64,000 bases of DNA, taken from assembly GCA_023436065.1 (NCBI GenBank), contig JAEZKU010000036.1:62001-126000 (forward strand). Direction: 5' to 3'. The DNA is from Bacillota bacterium (GTDB lineage Bacteria > Bacillota > Clostridia > Lachnospirales > Lachnospiraceae). The notes beneath the pieces were generated by a model, which was not told the origin of the DNA, ran no database searches, and was given only the letters and a program-made list of their open reading frames with translations. Below are positions 35,186-42,740 of the stretch, one piece after another. The position numbers and the translations under genes are program-made. Each line of letters opens with the position of its first letter. The first letter of the stretch is position 1.

Positions 35186-35794
35186 TTATATTTTAACTCC
35201 AAGCATTCTTAAATCGGCTAGTGCCTGTTCATGGTTCTTCACCTGGATTGTATGTAAGCCAAAGGCCTTGGCTGCTTCCAGATTCTCCTTAAGGTCATCC
35301 AGAAATACGGCCTCCTCCGGATTGATCGCATATTTCTCAAGCAGTATCCGATAGATTTCCGGTTCGGGCTTGATCTGCTTTACTTCATAGGAGATCACTC
35401 CTCCGTCCACATACTGCATAAAGCGGTAGGGCTCCTTCTCCCTGTGAAAATGCATCCTGCTGTAATTGGAGAGCAGATATACCCGGTATCCATTCTCCTT
35501 CAACTTCCTGACAAAATCTGCGGAGTAGTCATACTCCACCACCAACTGTTCATAATCATCAAAAAACAGTTTTAGGATTTCCTGCTTAAGCTCCGGTTCA
35601 ACCGCAATACAGGCATCAATCAGCTCCTGCTCGTCCTCTACCCCTCGATCCCATTCCTTCCAGCGGTTGCTTAAGACAGTGGCTTTACCGATCCTTCTCT
35701 TGATTTCCTCCTCATAGCCGCAATCTTCAAGGTAATCTTCCCAGCGAAAGCGCGCAAGGACGTTTCCGATGTCCAATACAATCGTATTTATCAT
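35186..35794 (-). CDS. HAD-superfamily hydrolase
   Basis: A 202-residue HAD phosphatase-like protein of the YihX/epoxide-hydrolase-like branch. Motif I is VLDIGNVLARF with nucleophile Asp7 and Asn in place of the second Asp, motif II is LLSNYS, and motif IV is VFLDDLKENLEAA. The DxGN form suggests phosphatases such as alpha-glucose-1-phosphatase, but the substrate is unknown. AAAGGAG precedes the ATG. Confidence 0.87.
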   Translation of the reverse strand: MINTIVLDIGNVLARFRWEDYLEDCGYEEEIKRRIGKATVLSNRWKEWDRGVEDEQELIDACIAVEPELKQEILKLFFDDYEQLVVEYDYSADFVRKLKENGYRVYLLSNYSRMHFHREKEPYRFMQYVDGGVISYEVKQIKPEPEIYRILLEKYAINPEEAVFLDDLKENLEAAKAFGLHTIQVKNHEQALADLRMLGVKI

Positions 35795-35863
35795 ATTCTC
35801 TCCTTTTTTGCATATGTGATTTATGTTTAGTTATGTCGTATGTAATTTTCGCCTAACTACAGC

Positions 35864-36349
35864 CTATTCAGCCTTCTGAAAAGCCACCCTGACTGCACCG
35901 TTTAACAGATAGATAATTCCGCATCTGGTAAATCCGTTTTTGATCAATAAATTTTGCATAATATGATTATCCTCATGCGTATCGATTCTAATATTCCTGC
36001 ATTGTCTGTAACACCAATCGATGCAGAAGGAGGCAGTACCCTTCTGATGGCTGTCTGATGCGATTCTGTGAATCACTCCATATGGCTCGTCATTTAGCCA
36101 GCTGCCGTTATATATGTTCAAATACGTCGGATCCGTTCCCCTGATAAAGGAGAATACGGCGACAATCCTTCCTTCCGATATGCATACGTAGCTATCACCA
36201 TTGTTCATATCCTGTGTAATAAGTTCTCTGCACGGATAACCGTCAGTCCATTGATTTAAGTTACCGTTCTGTCTCATATAGAGTCTGGCATGGTCATAAA
36301 TCTCCATGACTGTATCCAGGTCAGCAGGCTCAGTCCTTCTGATTTCCAT
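35864..36349 (-). CDS. GNAT-family N-acetyltransferase
   Basis: A 161-residue acetyltransferase. The start at 36349 is set by GGAGATG eight bases upstream; the open frame reaches 36379. The acetyl-CoA loop is the segment HRIASDSHQKGTASFCI and the fold is completed by IRIDTHEDNHIMQNLLIKNGF, a pattern seen in many small GNAT proteins. Family members acetylate small amines or protein N-termini; the substrate is not predictable. Confidence 0.87.
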   Translation of the reverse strand: MEIRRTEPADLDTVMEIYDHARLYMRQNGNLNQWTDGYPCRELITQDMNNGDSYVCISEGRIVAVFSFIRGTDPTYLNIYNGSWLNDEPYGVIHRIASDSHQKGTASFCIDWCYRQCRNIRIDTHEDNHIMQNLLIKNGFTRCGIIYLLNGAVRVAFQKAE

Positions 36350-36429
36350 AATATCATCTCCGTTTTGCGTGCATTTCATCAGGTTACAAGTAGCAATATA
36401 ACATATCCTAATAATTTACACAATAATAA

Positions 36430-36462
36430 CAGCATAAAACCTAAGCTACAGGCTTTATGCTG
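36430..36462 (-). terminator. Terminator of the ArsA cassette
   Basis: CAGCATAAA (36430-36438) and TTTATGCTG (36454-36462) pair, with CCT/AGG reinforcing the stem, 30 bases after the ATPase stop at 36492. The downstream minus-strand sequence is T-rich but interrupted. Confidence 0.6.
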
Positions 36463-36491
36463 TCATGATCCCCACAGAGCATTATTACTGC

Positions 36492-37655
36492 TTATGAATT
36501 AAACTCAAGCTTTAAGACCCCGTCTTCATACTTTGCACCACTGATTTCTTTATTCTTAAGCTTATTTGGCAGTATGAATTTCCTTCTCTCATTCTTAATC
36601 ACCAGAAGCAGTTCATCTCCCTTCTGGGTCAGCTCCATATCCTTAAGCTCAAAGAAGGGCAGGACAATTGCAAAGATTTCCTGATCTCCGATCCTCTCTG
36701 TAGAAAAGACCGTATTGCTAAACAAGACCTCCTCCGGTTTTCTTTCCCCATATAGCTTCTCTGAAACTTGCATCAGACGTTCAACTGTCCTAAGCTCATG
36801 TCGCAGCAGCTCGAGATAGAAGATCGGTACACCTGCAAAGCTTTCCCTGATATCCTCCAGCGCTGCCTCCTGATTTTTAATCCAGGGTGCAAAATACCCG
36901 GATAAGGACTCCTTGGGATAAACCTTATTGACGATGATAGCATCGACATTATAGTTAAAAAGATGCAGATAAGAAAAATTACGCTTTGCTTCCTTGATCA
37001 CGATTTTCTCCGGTGTCGTAACAATACGGATGCTGACAATCTCTTTATTCCACATCAGCTCACGAAGTCCGTTCATTTTATCCACAAGTTTCTCGATTTC
37101 ATCAAATATGGTGTCCTTCGGCATGGGCACCTTCAGAAGCTTGGATACTGCAGGCCCTGCAACCTTCATCGCTTTTCTTTTCAATGGAAGCATCTTGCTG
37201 ATCATTTCACCGAACATCTCCGGAAACTTTAGCAGTGAAAGGGTCTCTCCGGTCGGAGCACAGTCAACAATCAATACATCGTATTGCCCTTCTTCATAAA
37301 TATCCTTGATCTTAAACAATGCCGTCAGCTCTTCAAAGCCGGGAAATACCAGAAGCTCCTCCGCTTCCAGGCTTTCACCGTTCTTTGAGACCATCAGCTG
37401 CTTTAAATAATCCTTCAGTGTACCCCAAGCCCTCTCACATTCCGTTATCGCATCCACTTCCATTGCAAACAGATTCTTAGCAACCTCGATGGGGTCAGCC
37501 TTACATTTGCAATCCAGTGCGTCTCCCAGACTGTGGGCCTGATCGGTACTGATTACAAGCACTTTCTTTCCTTCTGCTGCCAGGCTGCAGGCGGTTGCTG
37601 CCGCTACACAGGTCTTTCCGACTCCGCCTTTTCCCGTATATAATATAATTCTCAT
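36492..37655 (-). CDS. ArsA/GET3-family ATPase with C-terminal HSP20-like domain (second copy)
   Basis: A 387-residue P-loop ATPase. It opens with the deviant Walker A TGKGGVGKTC (7-16) and has the family-specific switch DCAPTGETLSLLKFPE (about 131-146). The last 85 residues (ending with LKNKEISGAKYEDGVLKLEF) form a small beta domain like the HSP20-type tail of single-domain ArsA proteins. It is about half the length of two-domain ArsA from arsenic operons. A paralogue with the same build lies at 37891-39081, so the two may work as a heterodimer. No arsenite pump, reductase or ArsR is nearby, so arsenic transport is doubtful. Confidence 0.88.
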   Translation of the reverse strand: MRIILYTGKGGVGKTCVAAATACSLAAEGKKVLVISTDQAHSLGDALDCKCKADPIEVAKNLFAMEVDAITECERAWGTLKDYLKQLMVSKNGESLEAEELLVFPGFEELTALFKIKDIYEEGQYDVLIVDCAPTGETLSLLKFPEMFGEMISKMLPLKRKAMKVAGPAVSKLLKVPMPKDTIFDEIEKLVDKMNGLRELMWNKEIVSIRIVTTPEKIVIKEAKRNFSYLHLFNYNVDAIIVNKVYPKESLSGYFAPWIKNQEAALEDIRESFAGVPIFYLELLRHELRTVERLMQVSEKLYGERKPEEVLFSNTVFSTERIGDQEIFAIVLPFFELKDMELTQKGDELLLVIKNERRKFILPNKLKNKEISGAKYEDGVLKLEFNS

Positions 37656-37670
37656 AATTCCTCCCTCCCT

Positions 37671-37898
37671 TTATTCGATCGTAATCTTATTGACTCTGGA
37701 CTTCGCTCCATTTTCGGACTCCTGCTTTTCGTCCCCGGTCCCTTGATAAGTTGCTTTAAAATACTCCATAGCAACCTCCAGCAATTCTTCTCCAATTTTA
37801 TTAACCCTTTTTGCCATACATTCCGGCATAACTTCCTTTAATGCCTCATATTCTAAATGCTTCGCCTGAAGCATCTTAACCATAAATTGCTTATTCAT
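37671..37898 (-). CDS. 75-residue protein encoded between the two ArsA genes
   Basis: A 75-residue charged, helix-rich protein (about residues 5-50 helical, then a polar tail ending in KSRVNKITIE). AAGGAGGT precedes the ATG. Its first 8 bases overlap the end of the upstream ATPase gene and it ends 15 bases before the next one, so the three genes should be translated together. Cys27 in MPECMAK is the only cysteine. I recognise no family; it could be a partner or adaptor of the ATPases. Confidence 0.75.
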   Translation of the reverse strand: MNKQFMVKMLQAKHLEYEALKEVMPECMAKRVNKIGEELLEVAMEYFKATYQGTGDEKQESENGAKSRVNKITIE

Positions 37899-39081
37899 GC
37901 ACCGTACCTCCTTCTATAGGTAAAAACTGAATATTCAGATATTGATCCACTATTTTGGCTCCGCTCACCTGATATTTGCGTAATACACTCGGCAGCGGAA
38001 TACTTCTCTTAAAGCTCCCGATGCGTACCACCACATCCGAACCCGTCTCATGAAGAAGGATTTCCTCCTTCACCGCACCGGGCAGAAATACTTTAAGTAA
38101 ATATCCTTCCTTTGTCTTTTCATATTCCTCATTTCGCAGACTTGTAAGGACCTCAAGAAGATTATCCTGAGTAAGTGAGTCCTTAATCAGCCTGTCAAGG
38201 GATTTCATTCCGGTAATCTCTATGTCATACCATTTGATCCGGCAGATCGGCAAGACTCCGAAAATCTGCTCGAGCTCATGGATATAATTCGCCTGCAGCT
38301 TCTGCCATTCATCAAAGAACCCAAGCTCTAAGTCCATGGGCAGGATACGGTTAATGAAAATTCCGTCCACGTTGAAATTGAAGAGATTCAGGTACATATA
38401 GCTTCTCTTTGTCTCCTCTACCACCATCTTCTCCGGTATCGTCACCAAACGGATACTGGATACATCCCGGTTCTTTAAAAGCTCCTGAAGCTCGACCAGC
38501 TTTAGATAGAGCTTTTCAATATCATTCATTGCCTTCCCGTCCGGTAGCTCTACTTTAAACAGCTTCTGCGAAACCGGATGCAGCACGCGCATTGCAACCT
38601 TTCCAATCGGGAACAGCTTCTCCATATACCAGGAGAACAGCTCCGGAAATTTTAGCAGTGAGAGTGTCTCACCGGTCGGGGCACAGTCCACGATAATAAC
38701 CTCGAATTCGTGGCTCTCATATATCTGCTGAATTCTAAGGAGTGAGAATAATTCCTCAAGTCCCGGCAGCATAGAGAGATCCCCGGGTTCCTCTTTCTGT
38801 TCCTCTCCGAATTTCATCATTCGATTGATGGCTGTCATCAGATGACTGAAGTTGTGCTCCATCTCGTACTCCGGGTCAATCTCCAAACCATACAGCTGCC
38901 CGTCAATCCTGGTAATCTCCCTTCCGATCGGCATCTCGAACAGGTCGCTGAGATTATGCGCCATATCCGCGCTGACAAGTAAGGTCTTCTTCCCCCCGAC
39001 AGCCGCCTTTCGTGCATGAGCGGCCGCCACACTGGTCTTACCGACTCCGCCTTTTCCTGTAAAAATAACAATTCGTTCCAT
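37891..39081 (-). CDS. ArsA/GET3-family ATPase with C-terminal HSP20-like domain (first copy)
   Basis: A 396-residue paralogue of the product of 36492-37655, with Walker A TGKGGVGKTS (7-16), switch DCAPTGETLSLLKFPE and a C-terminal HSP20-like domain (about 308-390; PLPSVLRKYQVSGAKIVD). Residues following the switch (LFSWYMEKLFPIGKVAMRVL) differ from those of its partner, where client or partner binding would lie. GGAAGG precedes the ATG. It is the first ATPase gene after the MarR regulator, with a TATAAT on the minus strand at 39114-39109 that could give it its own promoter. Confidence 0.88.
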   Translation of the reverse strand: MERIVIFTGKGGVGKTSVAAAHARKAAVGGKKTLLVSADMAHNLSDLFEMPIGREITRIDGQLYGLEIDPEYEMEHNFSHLMTAINRMMKFGEEQKEEPGDLSMLPGLEELFSLLRIQQIYESHEFEVIIVDCAPTGETLSLLKFPELFSWYMEKLFPIGKVAMRVLHPVSQKLFKVELPDGKAMNDIEKLYLKLVELQELLKNRDVSSIRLVTIPEKMVVEETKRSYMYLNLFNFNVDGIFINRILPMDLELGFFDEWQKLQANYIHELEQIFGVLPICRIKWYDIEITGMKSLDRLIKDSLTQDNLLEVLTSLRNEEYEKTKEGYLLKVFLPGAVKEEILLHETGSDVVVRIGSFKRSIPLPSVLRKYQVSGAKIVDQYLNIQFLPIEGGTVHE

Positions 39082-39195
39082 CTGATCCTTCCTTTCTACT
39101 ATCCATCTATTATAAGCTTTAATATTTCATCATATGAATACTTCATTACTCGAACTATTTTAGTAAGAATAAACAGAACTGAAATAAGTCCTGTT

Positions 39196-39684
39196 TTATT
39201 CGATGATAATCCTTCTGACTGTCTTCTTTGTCTCCTGTACCTGATTCTTATCTGCCAAATCACGGGAAACGATATCCAGAAATTTGCCAATCATTTTGAT
39301 CAGTAGCACCTTCTCCTCATTCGTTATGGATTCCATAAAAAGCTCGTAATATCGCTCCAGCTCCATCAGCTGATCGGAAAGAAAGCGCTTCCCCTCCTCG
39401 CTGATACCGATGGTTACGACCCTTTTATCGACCACGTCCCGTTCTCTCCTGATGACACCCCTCTTCTCGAGACGGCTGATGATTCCGGTGGCGGTATTGA
39501 GAGGTACTCCGATATACTCAGCGATCTCCGTCATATTGGCGCTTCCCTTACGATAAACAAAGAACAAAGCAAATACCTCATTCTTAGAATAATCCAGAAA
39601 GGTATTATTCCATTGTTCAGGGAAAAAAAGCAGCTTACATTGATCGATGAATTCGAATATGAATTGTTCCATTGTTTCTTTCAT
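39196..39684 (-). CDS. MarR-family regulator of the ArsA cassette
   Basis: A 162-residue winged-helix protein. The recognition helix region ANMTEIAEYIGVPLNTATGIISRLEKRG and wing RERDVVDKRVVTIGI are typical MarR. The N-terminal helix (FIFEFIDQCKLLFFP) and C-terminal coil form the dimer interface. The gene is directly upstream of the two ATPase genes on the same strand. Its own promoter carries an inverted repeat near the transcription start (39711-39727), so autoregulation is likely. The start codon has only a weak ribosome binding site. Confidence 0.87.
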   Translation of the reverse strand: MKETMEQFIFEFIDQCKLLFFPEQWNNTFLDYSKNEVFALFFVYRKGSANMTEIAEYIGVPLNTATGIISRLEKRGVIRRERDVVDKRVVTIGISEEGKRFLSDQLMELERYYELFMESITNEEKVLLIKMIGKFLDIVSRDLADKNQVQETKKTVRRIIIE

Positions 39685-39710
39685 GACAGCATCTATCCCA
39701 AATAAATTTT

Positions 39711-39763
39711 ACTTCGCCCTTCGAAGTATAATTAATTCTATCACCGAAGTATTTCTTTGTCAA
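39711..39763 (-). promoter_or_regulatory. Promoter and MarR-type operator of the ArsA cassette regulator
   Basis: On the minus strand TTGACA (39763-39758) and TAGAAT (39740-39735) have a 17-base spacer. Downstream of the -10 lies the inverted repeat ACTTCG-CCCTT-CGAAGT (39711-39727), and a matching half-site CGAAGT (39745-39750) lies inside the spacer. This is a good layout for repression by the adjacent MarR protein. Confidence 0.7.
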
Positions 39764-39887
39764 TAGGAAAAGTAAAATAATTCTAACATCATTGTACTCT
39801 GTATATACTCCTGCTGTCTGATAGAATTTGCATGTTTATCAAAGTAATACATAAAATGTATGGATAAAGCATCTCTATGAGGACTCT

Positions 39888-40778
39888 ATGAGAAATTTCA
39901 TTTCATATAAGCGCTTTGGCAAGGTTTTTCTTCTATCTGCCATCATAACACTCCTGCTTTACTCCATAACCGACAATCTTATCGGGATCTATGCCGTTAC
40001 CTCCTCCGGTCATTCTGTCTGTGTACCCATTATCATGTATCATCAGGTCAAAAATCAGGGATTCGGTAAAGACTGCATCAGCCCGTATGAATTTGAGAGT
40101 GATCTGGCTTATCTGTCGAAGAATAATTATCATACGATTACAATGTCAGACCTGATCAGTTATGTGTATGAAGAAACTCCTCTGCCTGATAATCCAATCA
40201 TTCTCACCTTTGACGACGGATACTTAAGTACCTATCATTATGTGTATCCGCTTCTGAAACAGTATGACATGAAGATCGTTGTATCCATCGTCGGCAAGAG
40301 TATCGACGACTTTTCAAGAGTGGAGGATAATCGAATCAATTATGCTCATCTGACCTGGGATAATCTTCGGGAAATGCAGGATTCCGGTCATGTCGAAGTA
40401 CAAAACCATACCTATAATCTTCATAGTACCTGTTATGGACGGTATGGATGTTACCAAAGAGCCAATGAAACCCTCTCCCAATATGAACAACTGCTGACCG
40501 AAGACACCCTGAAGTTGCAGGACAGGGTGACTGAGCTGCTGGATATTACTCCCACCACCTTCACCTATCCTTACGGTAAATATAATAATACAACTGAAAA
40601 TATCATAAAGCGTCTCGGTTTCAAATCCACTCTTTCCACAACCTATGGATTGAATCTGATCAATTCGGATCCGGAACGGCTTTTTGGGCTGCGAAGGATC
40701 TGCCGTTCGCATAACTATCCCATGAAGAAGCTTCTTGAAGAGGCTGCAAAGACACTGAAGTACAGAAATGTTGATTAG
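39888..40778 (+). CDS. Membrane-anchored polysaccharide deacetylase (NodB domain)
   Basis: A 296-residue protein with an N-terminal uncleaved signal or anchor (about 12-36) followed by an extracellular CE4 domain. Motifs are the opening IIMYHQV (48-54), TFDDGY (107-112) and the metal-binding histidines in VQNHTYNLHS. It probably deacetylates peptidoglycan or another surface glycan, using a divalent metal. It starts with a weak GAGG site and ends 11 bases before the DtxR-family gene, so the two may be co-transcribed; a link between the deacetylase and metal supply is possible but not proven. Confidence 0.88.
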   Translation: MRNFISYKRFGKVFLLSAIITLLLYSITDNLIGIYAVTSSGHSVCVPIIMYHQVKNQGFGKDCISPYEFESDLAYLSKNNYHTITMSDLISYVYEETPLPDNPIILTFDDGYLSTYHYVYPLLKQYDMKIVVSIVGKSIDDFSRVEDNRINYAHLTWDNLREMQDSGHVEVQNHTYNLHSTCYGRYGCYQRANETLSQYEQLLTEDTLKLQDRVTELLDITPTTFTYPYGKYNNTTENIIKRLGFKSTLSTTYGLNLINSDPERLFGLRRICRSHNYPMKKLLEEAAKTLKYRNVD

Positions 40779-40789
40779 GAGGGGAGTCT

Positions 40790-41266
40790 ATGGAAGAATT
40801 GCTCAAGTTCCATACCGTACGCGGCTATGAACTACTGGAAAAAAATCAGAGGCTTCTAACCTCCTCCATGGAGGATTATCTGGAGATGATCTACCGGAAC
40901 AGTCTTACGGAGGGATATATGCGCATCCATACTCTTGCAAGCCTGTTGAATGTCACGGCTCCCTCTGCCACAAAGATGGTTCAGAAGCTAAGCCGCCTGG
41001 GTTTTCTGGATTATAAAAAGTATGGCATCATCGCCCTGACCGAAAGCGGCAGTAAGGCCGGCGCCTATCTCTTAAAGCGCCATGAAATCATAGAAGGTTT
41101 TTTAAAGTGTCTCGGTATCAAGGAGGATATGCTGGTTGAAACGGAGCTGATTGAACACAGCGTCTCACACATCACCTTAAAGCGGCTGGAGCTATTCATT
41201 GGTTTTCTGGAGGAGAATCCGGATATCATGAAACGATACGGGGATTTTGTACGTGAGAAGGACTGA
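40790..41266 (+). CDS. mntR: DtxR/MntR-family metal-dependent repressor
   Basis: A 158-residue regulator. The N-terminal winged helix (about 25-85) contains RIHTLASLLNVTAPSATKMVQKLSRLG, and the metal-binding dimerisation domain follows (about 90-150) with HEIIEGFLKCLGI and a TELIEHSVSH segment that supply ligands. GGAGGGG precedes the ATG. It is directly upstream of an NRAMP manganese transporter, with a DtxR-type palindrome between them, so manganese-dependent repression of that transporter is the natural reading. The N-terminus is somewhat longer than in Bacillus MntR (142 residues). Confidence 0.9.
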   Translation: MEELLKFHTVRGYELLEKNQRLLTSSMEDYLEMIYRNSLTEGYMRIHTLASLLNVTAPSATKMVQKLSRLGFLDYKKYGIIALTESGSKAGAYLLKRHEIIEGFLKCLGIKEDMLVETELIEHSVSHITLKRLELFIGFLEENPDIMKRYGDFVREKD

Positions 41267-41322
41267 GAAATCTTTTGTAACACTTCTTCTCTATTAATCA
41301 TAATGTAGTCTAGGAAAACATT

Positions 41323-41348
41323 TTTAGCCCTGGCTAAATTTTTTAGCC
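41323..41348 (+). promoter_or_regulatory. DtxR/MntR-type operator upstream of mntH
   Basis: TTTAGCC-CT-GGCTAAA is a perfect inverted repeat (41323-41338), followed by another half-site TTTAGCC (41342-41348), 37 bases before the mntH ATG. Repressors of this family bind such TTTAGCC-type repeats with manganese or iron. Confidence 0.75.
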
Positions 41349-41384
41349 ATTCTGCTTTAAGTGACTGTAATAAAGAGGTGTTAT

Positions 41385-42674
41385 ATGCTTGATGAAAGTT
41401 ATGGTCGGACGTATCCCCCGACCACTGATCAGATGAGTATCAAAAGATTAAACTCGGTGATCCTGCCGAAAAAGAGATCTGTTTTGCATTTTCTCGGGCC
41501 TGCCTTCGTCATCAGCGTTGCTTATATCGATCCGGGGAATTTTGCCACCAATATCAGTGGTGGTGCTTCCTATAATTATCATCTGCTTTGGGTAATCCTG
41601 TGGAGCAACCTCATGGCTGTTTTTCTACAGACCCTGACTGCCAAGCTCGGCATTGCCACCGGTTGTAACCTTCCACAGCTATGCGGTAAGGTCTTCCCCA
41701 GAAAGGTAAATTGGTGCTTCTGGATTCTGGCTGAGCTTGTGGCAATGGCTACCGACCTTGCAGAATTCATCGGTGGTGCAATCGGATTTAAGCTTTTGTT
41801 TCACATACCGTTACCCTTGGCTGGACTGATCACTGCCGGCCTGACTCTTCTCATTATCTATCTCAGTAAGTACGGACAACGGGTGATAGAACTCGTGATC
41901 ACCGCGTTTATCGGTATCATCTGCGTCTCCTATGGGCTGGAGCTGTTTTTGGCAAAGCCGGATTGGCAGCAGGTTGGTATCCATACTTTACTGCCGTCTA
42001 TTCCGGGAAAGGATGCTGTACTCATAGCTGTGGGTATGCTCGGGGCTACGGTCATGCCCCATGTCATATACCTCCATTCCCAATTGGTTCAGCAAAGAAA
42101 TAAGAATGATCTGACTCCGGAGGATAAGATAAGGCATTATCGTCTTGAGCGTCTCGATATTACGATTGCCATGAACCTTGCTTTTCTTGTAAATGCAGCT
42201 ATGGTAGTAGTGTCTGCAGCAGTATTCTACCGTAATCAGATCCCCGTTTCCACGATGGAGGAGGCTAAGGAATCCCTTACCCCCCTGCTCGGAGCCATCT
42301 CCGGCCAGATATTTGCCATCGCATTGATTGCTTCCGGATTATCCTCCTCTGCCGTCGGTACGATGGCAGGTCAGACCGTTATGCAGGGCTTTGTCGGTCT
42401 GAATATCAAGGATAGGGTTACCCGCATCATCACGATGCTTCCTGCCATGCTGATTATTATAAGCGGTATCAATCCTCTTCGGGCACTGGTTCTTAGCCAG
42501 GTCACCTTAAGCTTAATCCTGCCTGCAGCCATCATCCCGCTTCTACTGCTCACCAAAAGGAAGGAGCTTATGGGTTCACTGGTAAATAAACCTATCACAA
42601 ATGTCGTGGGATGGATCATTACGGCCATTATTATTACTGCAAATACAGCACTAATCATCCTTAATTTTTTCTAA
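41385..42674 (+). CDS. mntH: NRAMP-family divalent metal (manganese) transporter
   Basis: A 429-residue transporter with about eleven helices. The metal-site motifs are DPGNFATN in TM1 and ATVMPHVIYLHS in TM6, as in MntH proteins, which import Mn2+ with protons. The frame is open to 41361, but ATG at 41385 follows AGAGGTG and is the better start. A DtxR-type operator directly upstream and the repressor gene before it support manganese regulation. It ends at a strong bidirectional terminator. Confidence 0.92.
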   Translation: MLDESYGRTYPPTTDQMSIKRLNSVILPKKRSVLHFLGPAFVISVAYIDPGNFATNISGGASYNYHLLWVILWSNLMAVFLQTLTAKLGIATGCNLPQLCGKVFPRKVNWCFWILAELVAMATDLAEFIGGAIGFKLLFHIPLPLAGLITAGLTLLIIYLSKYGQRVIELVITAFIGIICVSYGLELFLAKPDWQQVGIHTLLPSIPGKDAVLIAVGMLGATVMPHVIYLHSQLVQQRNKNDLTPEDKIRHYRLERLDITIAMNLAFLVNAAMVVVSAAVFYRNQIPVSTMEEAKESLTPLLGAISGQIFAIALIASGLSSSAVGTMAGQTVMQGFVGLNIKDRVTRIITMLPAMLIIISGINPLRALVLSQVTLSLILPAAIIPLLLLTKRKELMGSLVNKPITNVVGWIITAIIITANTALIILNFF

Positions 42675-42685
42675 TAAAATAAAAA

Positions 42686-42734
42686 CTGTTGCAAAACACA
42701 TTTCACCCTTAATAAGATTTGTGTTTTGCAACAG
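42686..42734. terminator. Bidirectional terminator after mntH
   Basis: CTGTTGCAAAACACA (42686-42700) pairs perfectly with TGTGTTTTGCAACAG (42720-42734) between two converging genes. Confidence 0.85.
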
Positions 42735-42740
42735 CCAATA

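Noticed and set aside
36492..39081. Arsenic resistance operon
   Set aside because: Only ArsA-type ATPases are present; no arsenite pump, reductase or ArsR, and the ATPases are single-domain with HSP20-like tails.
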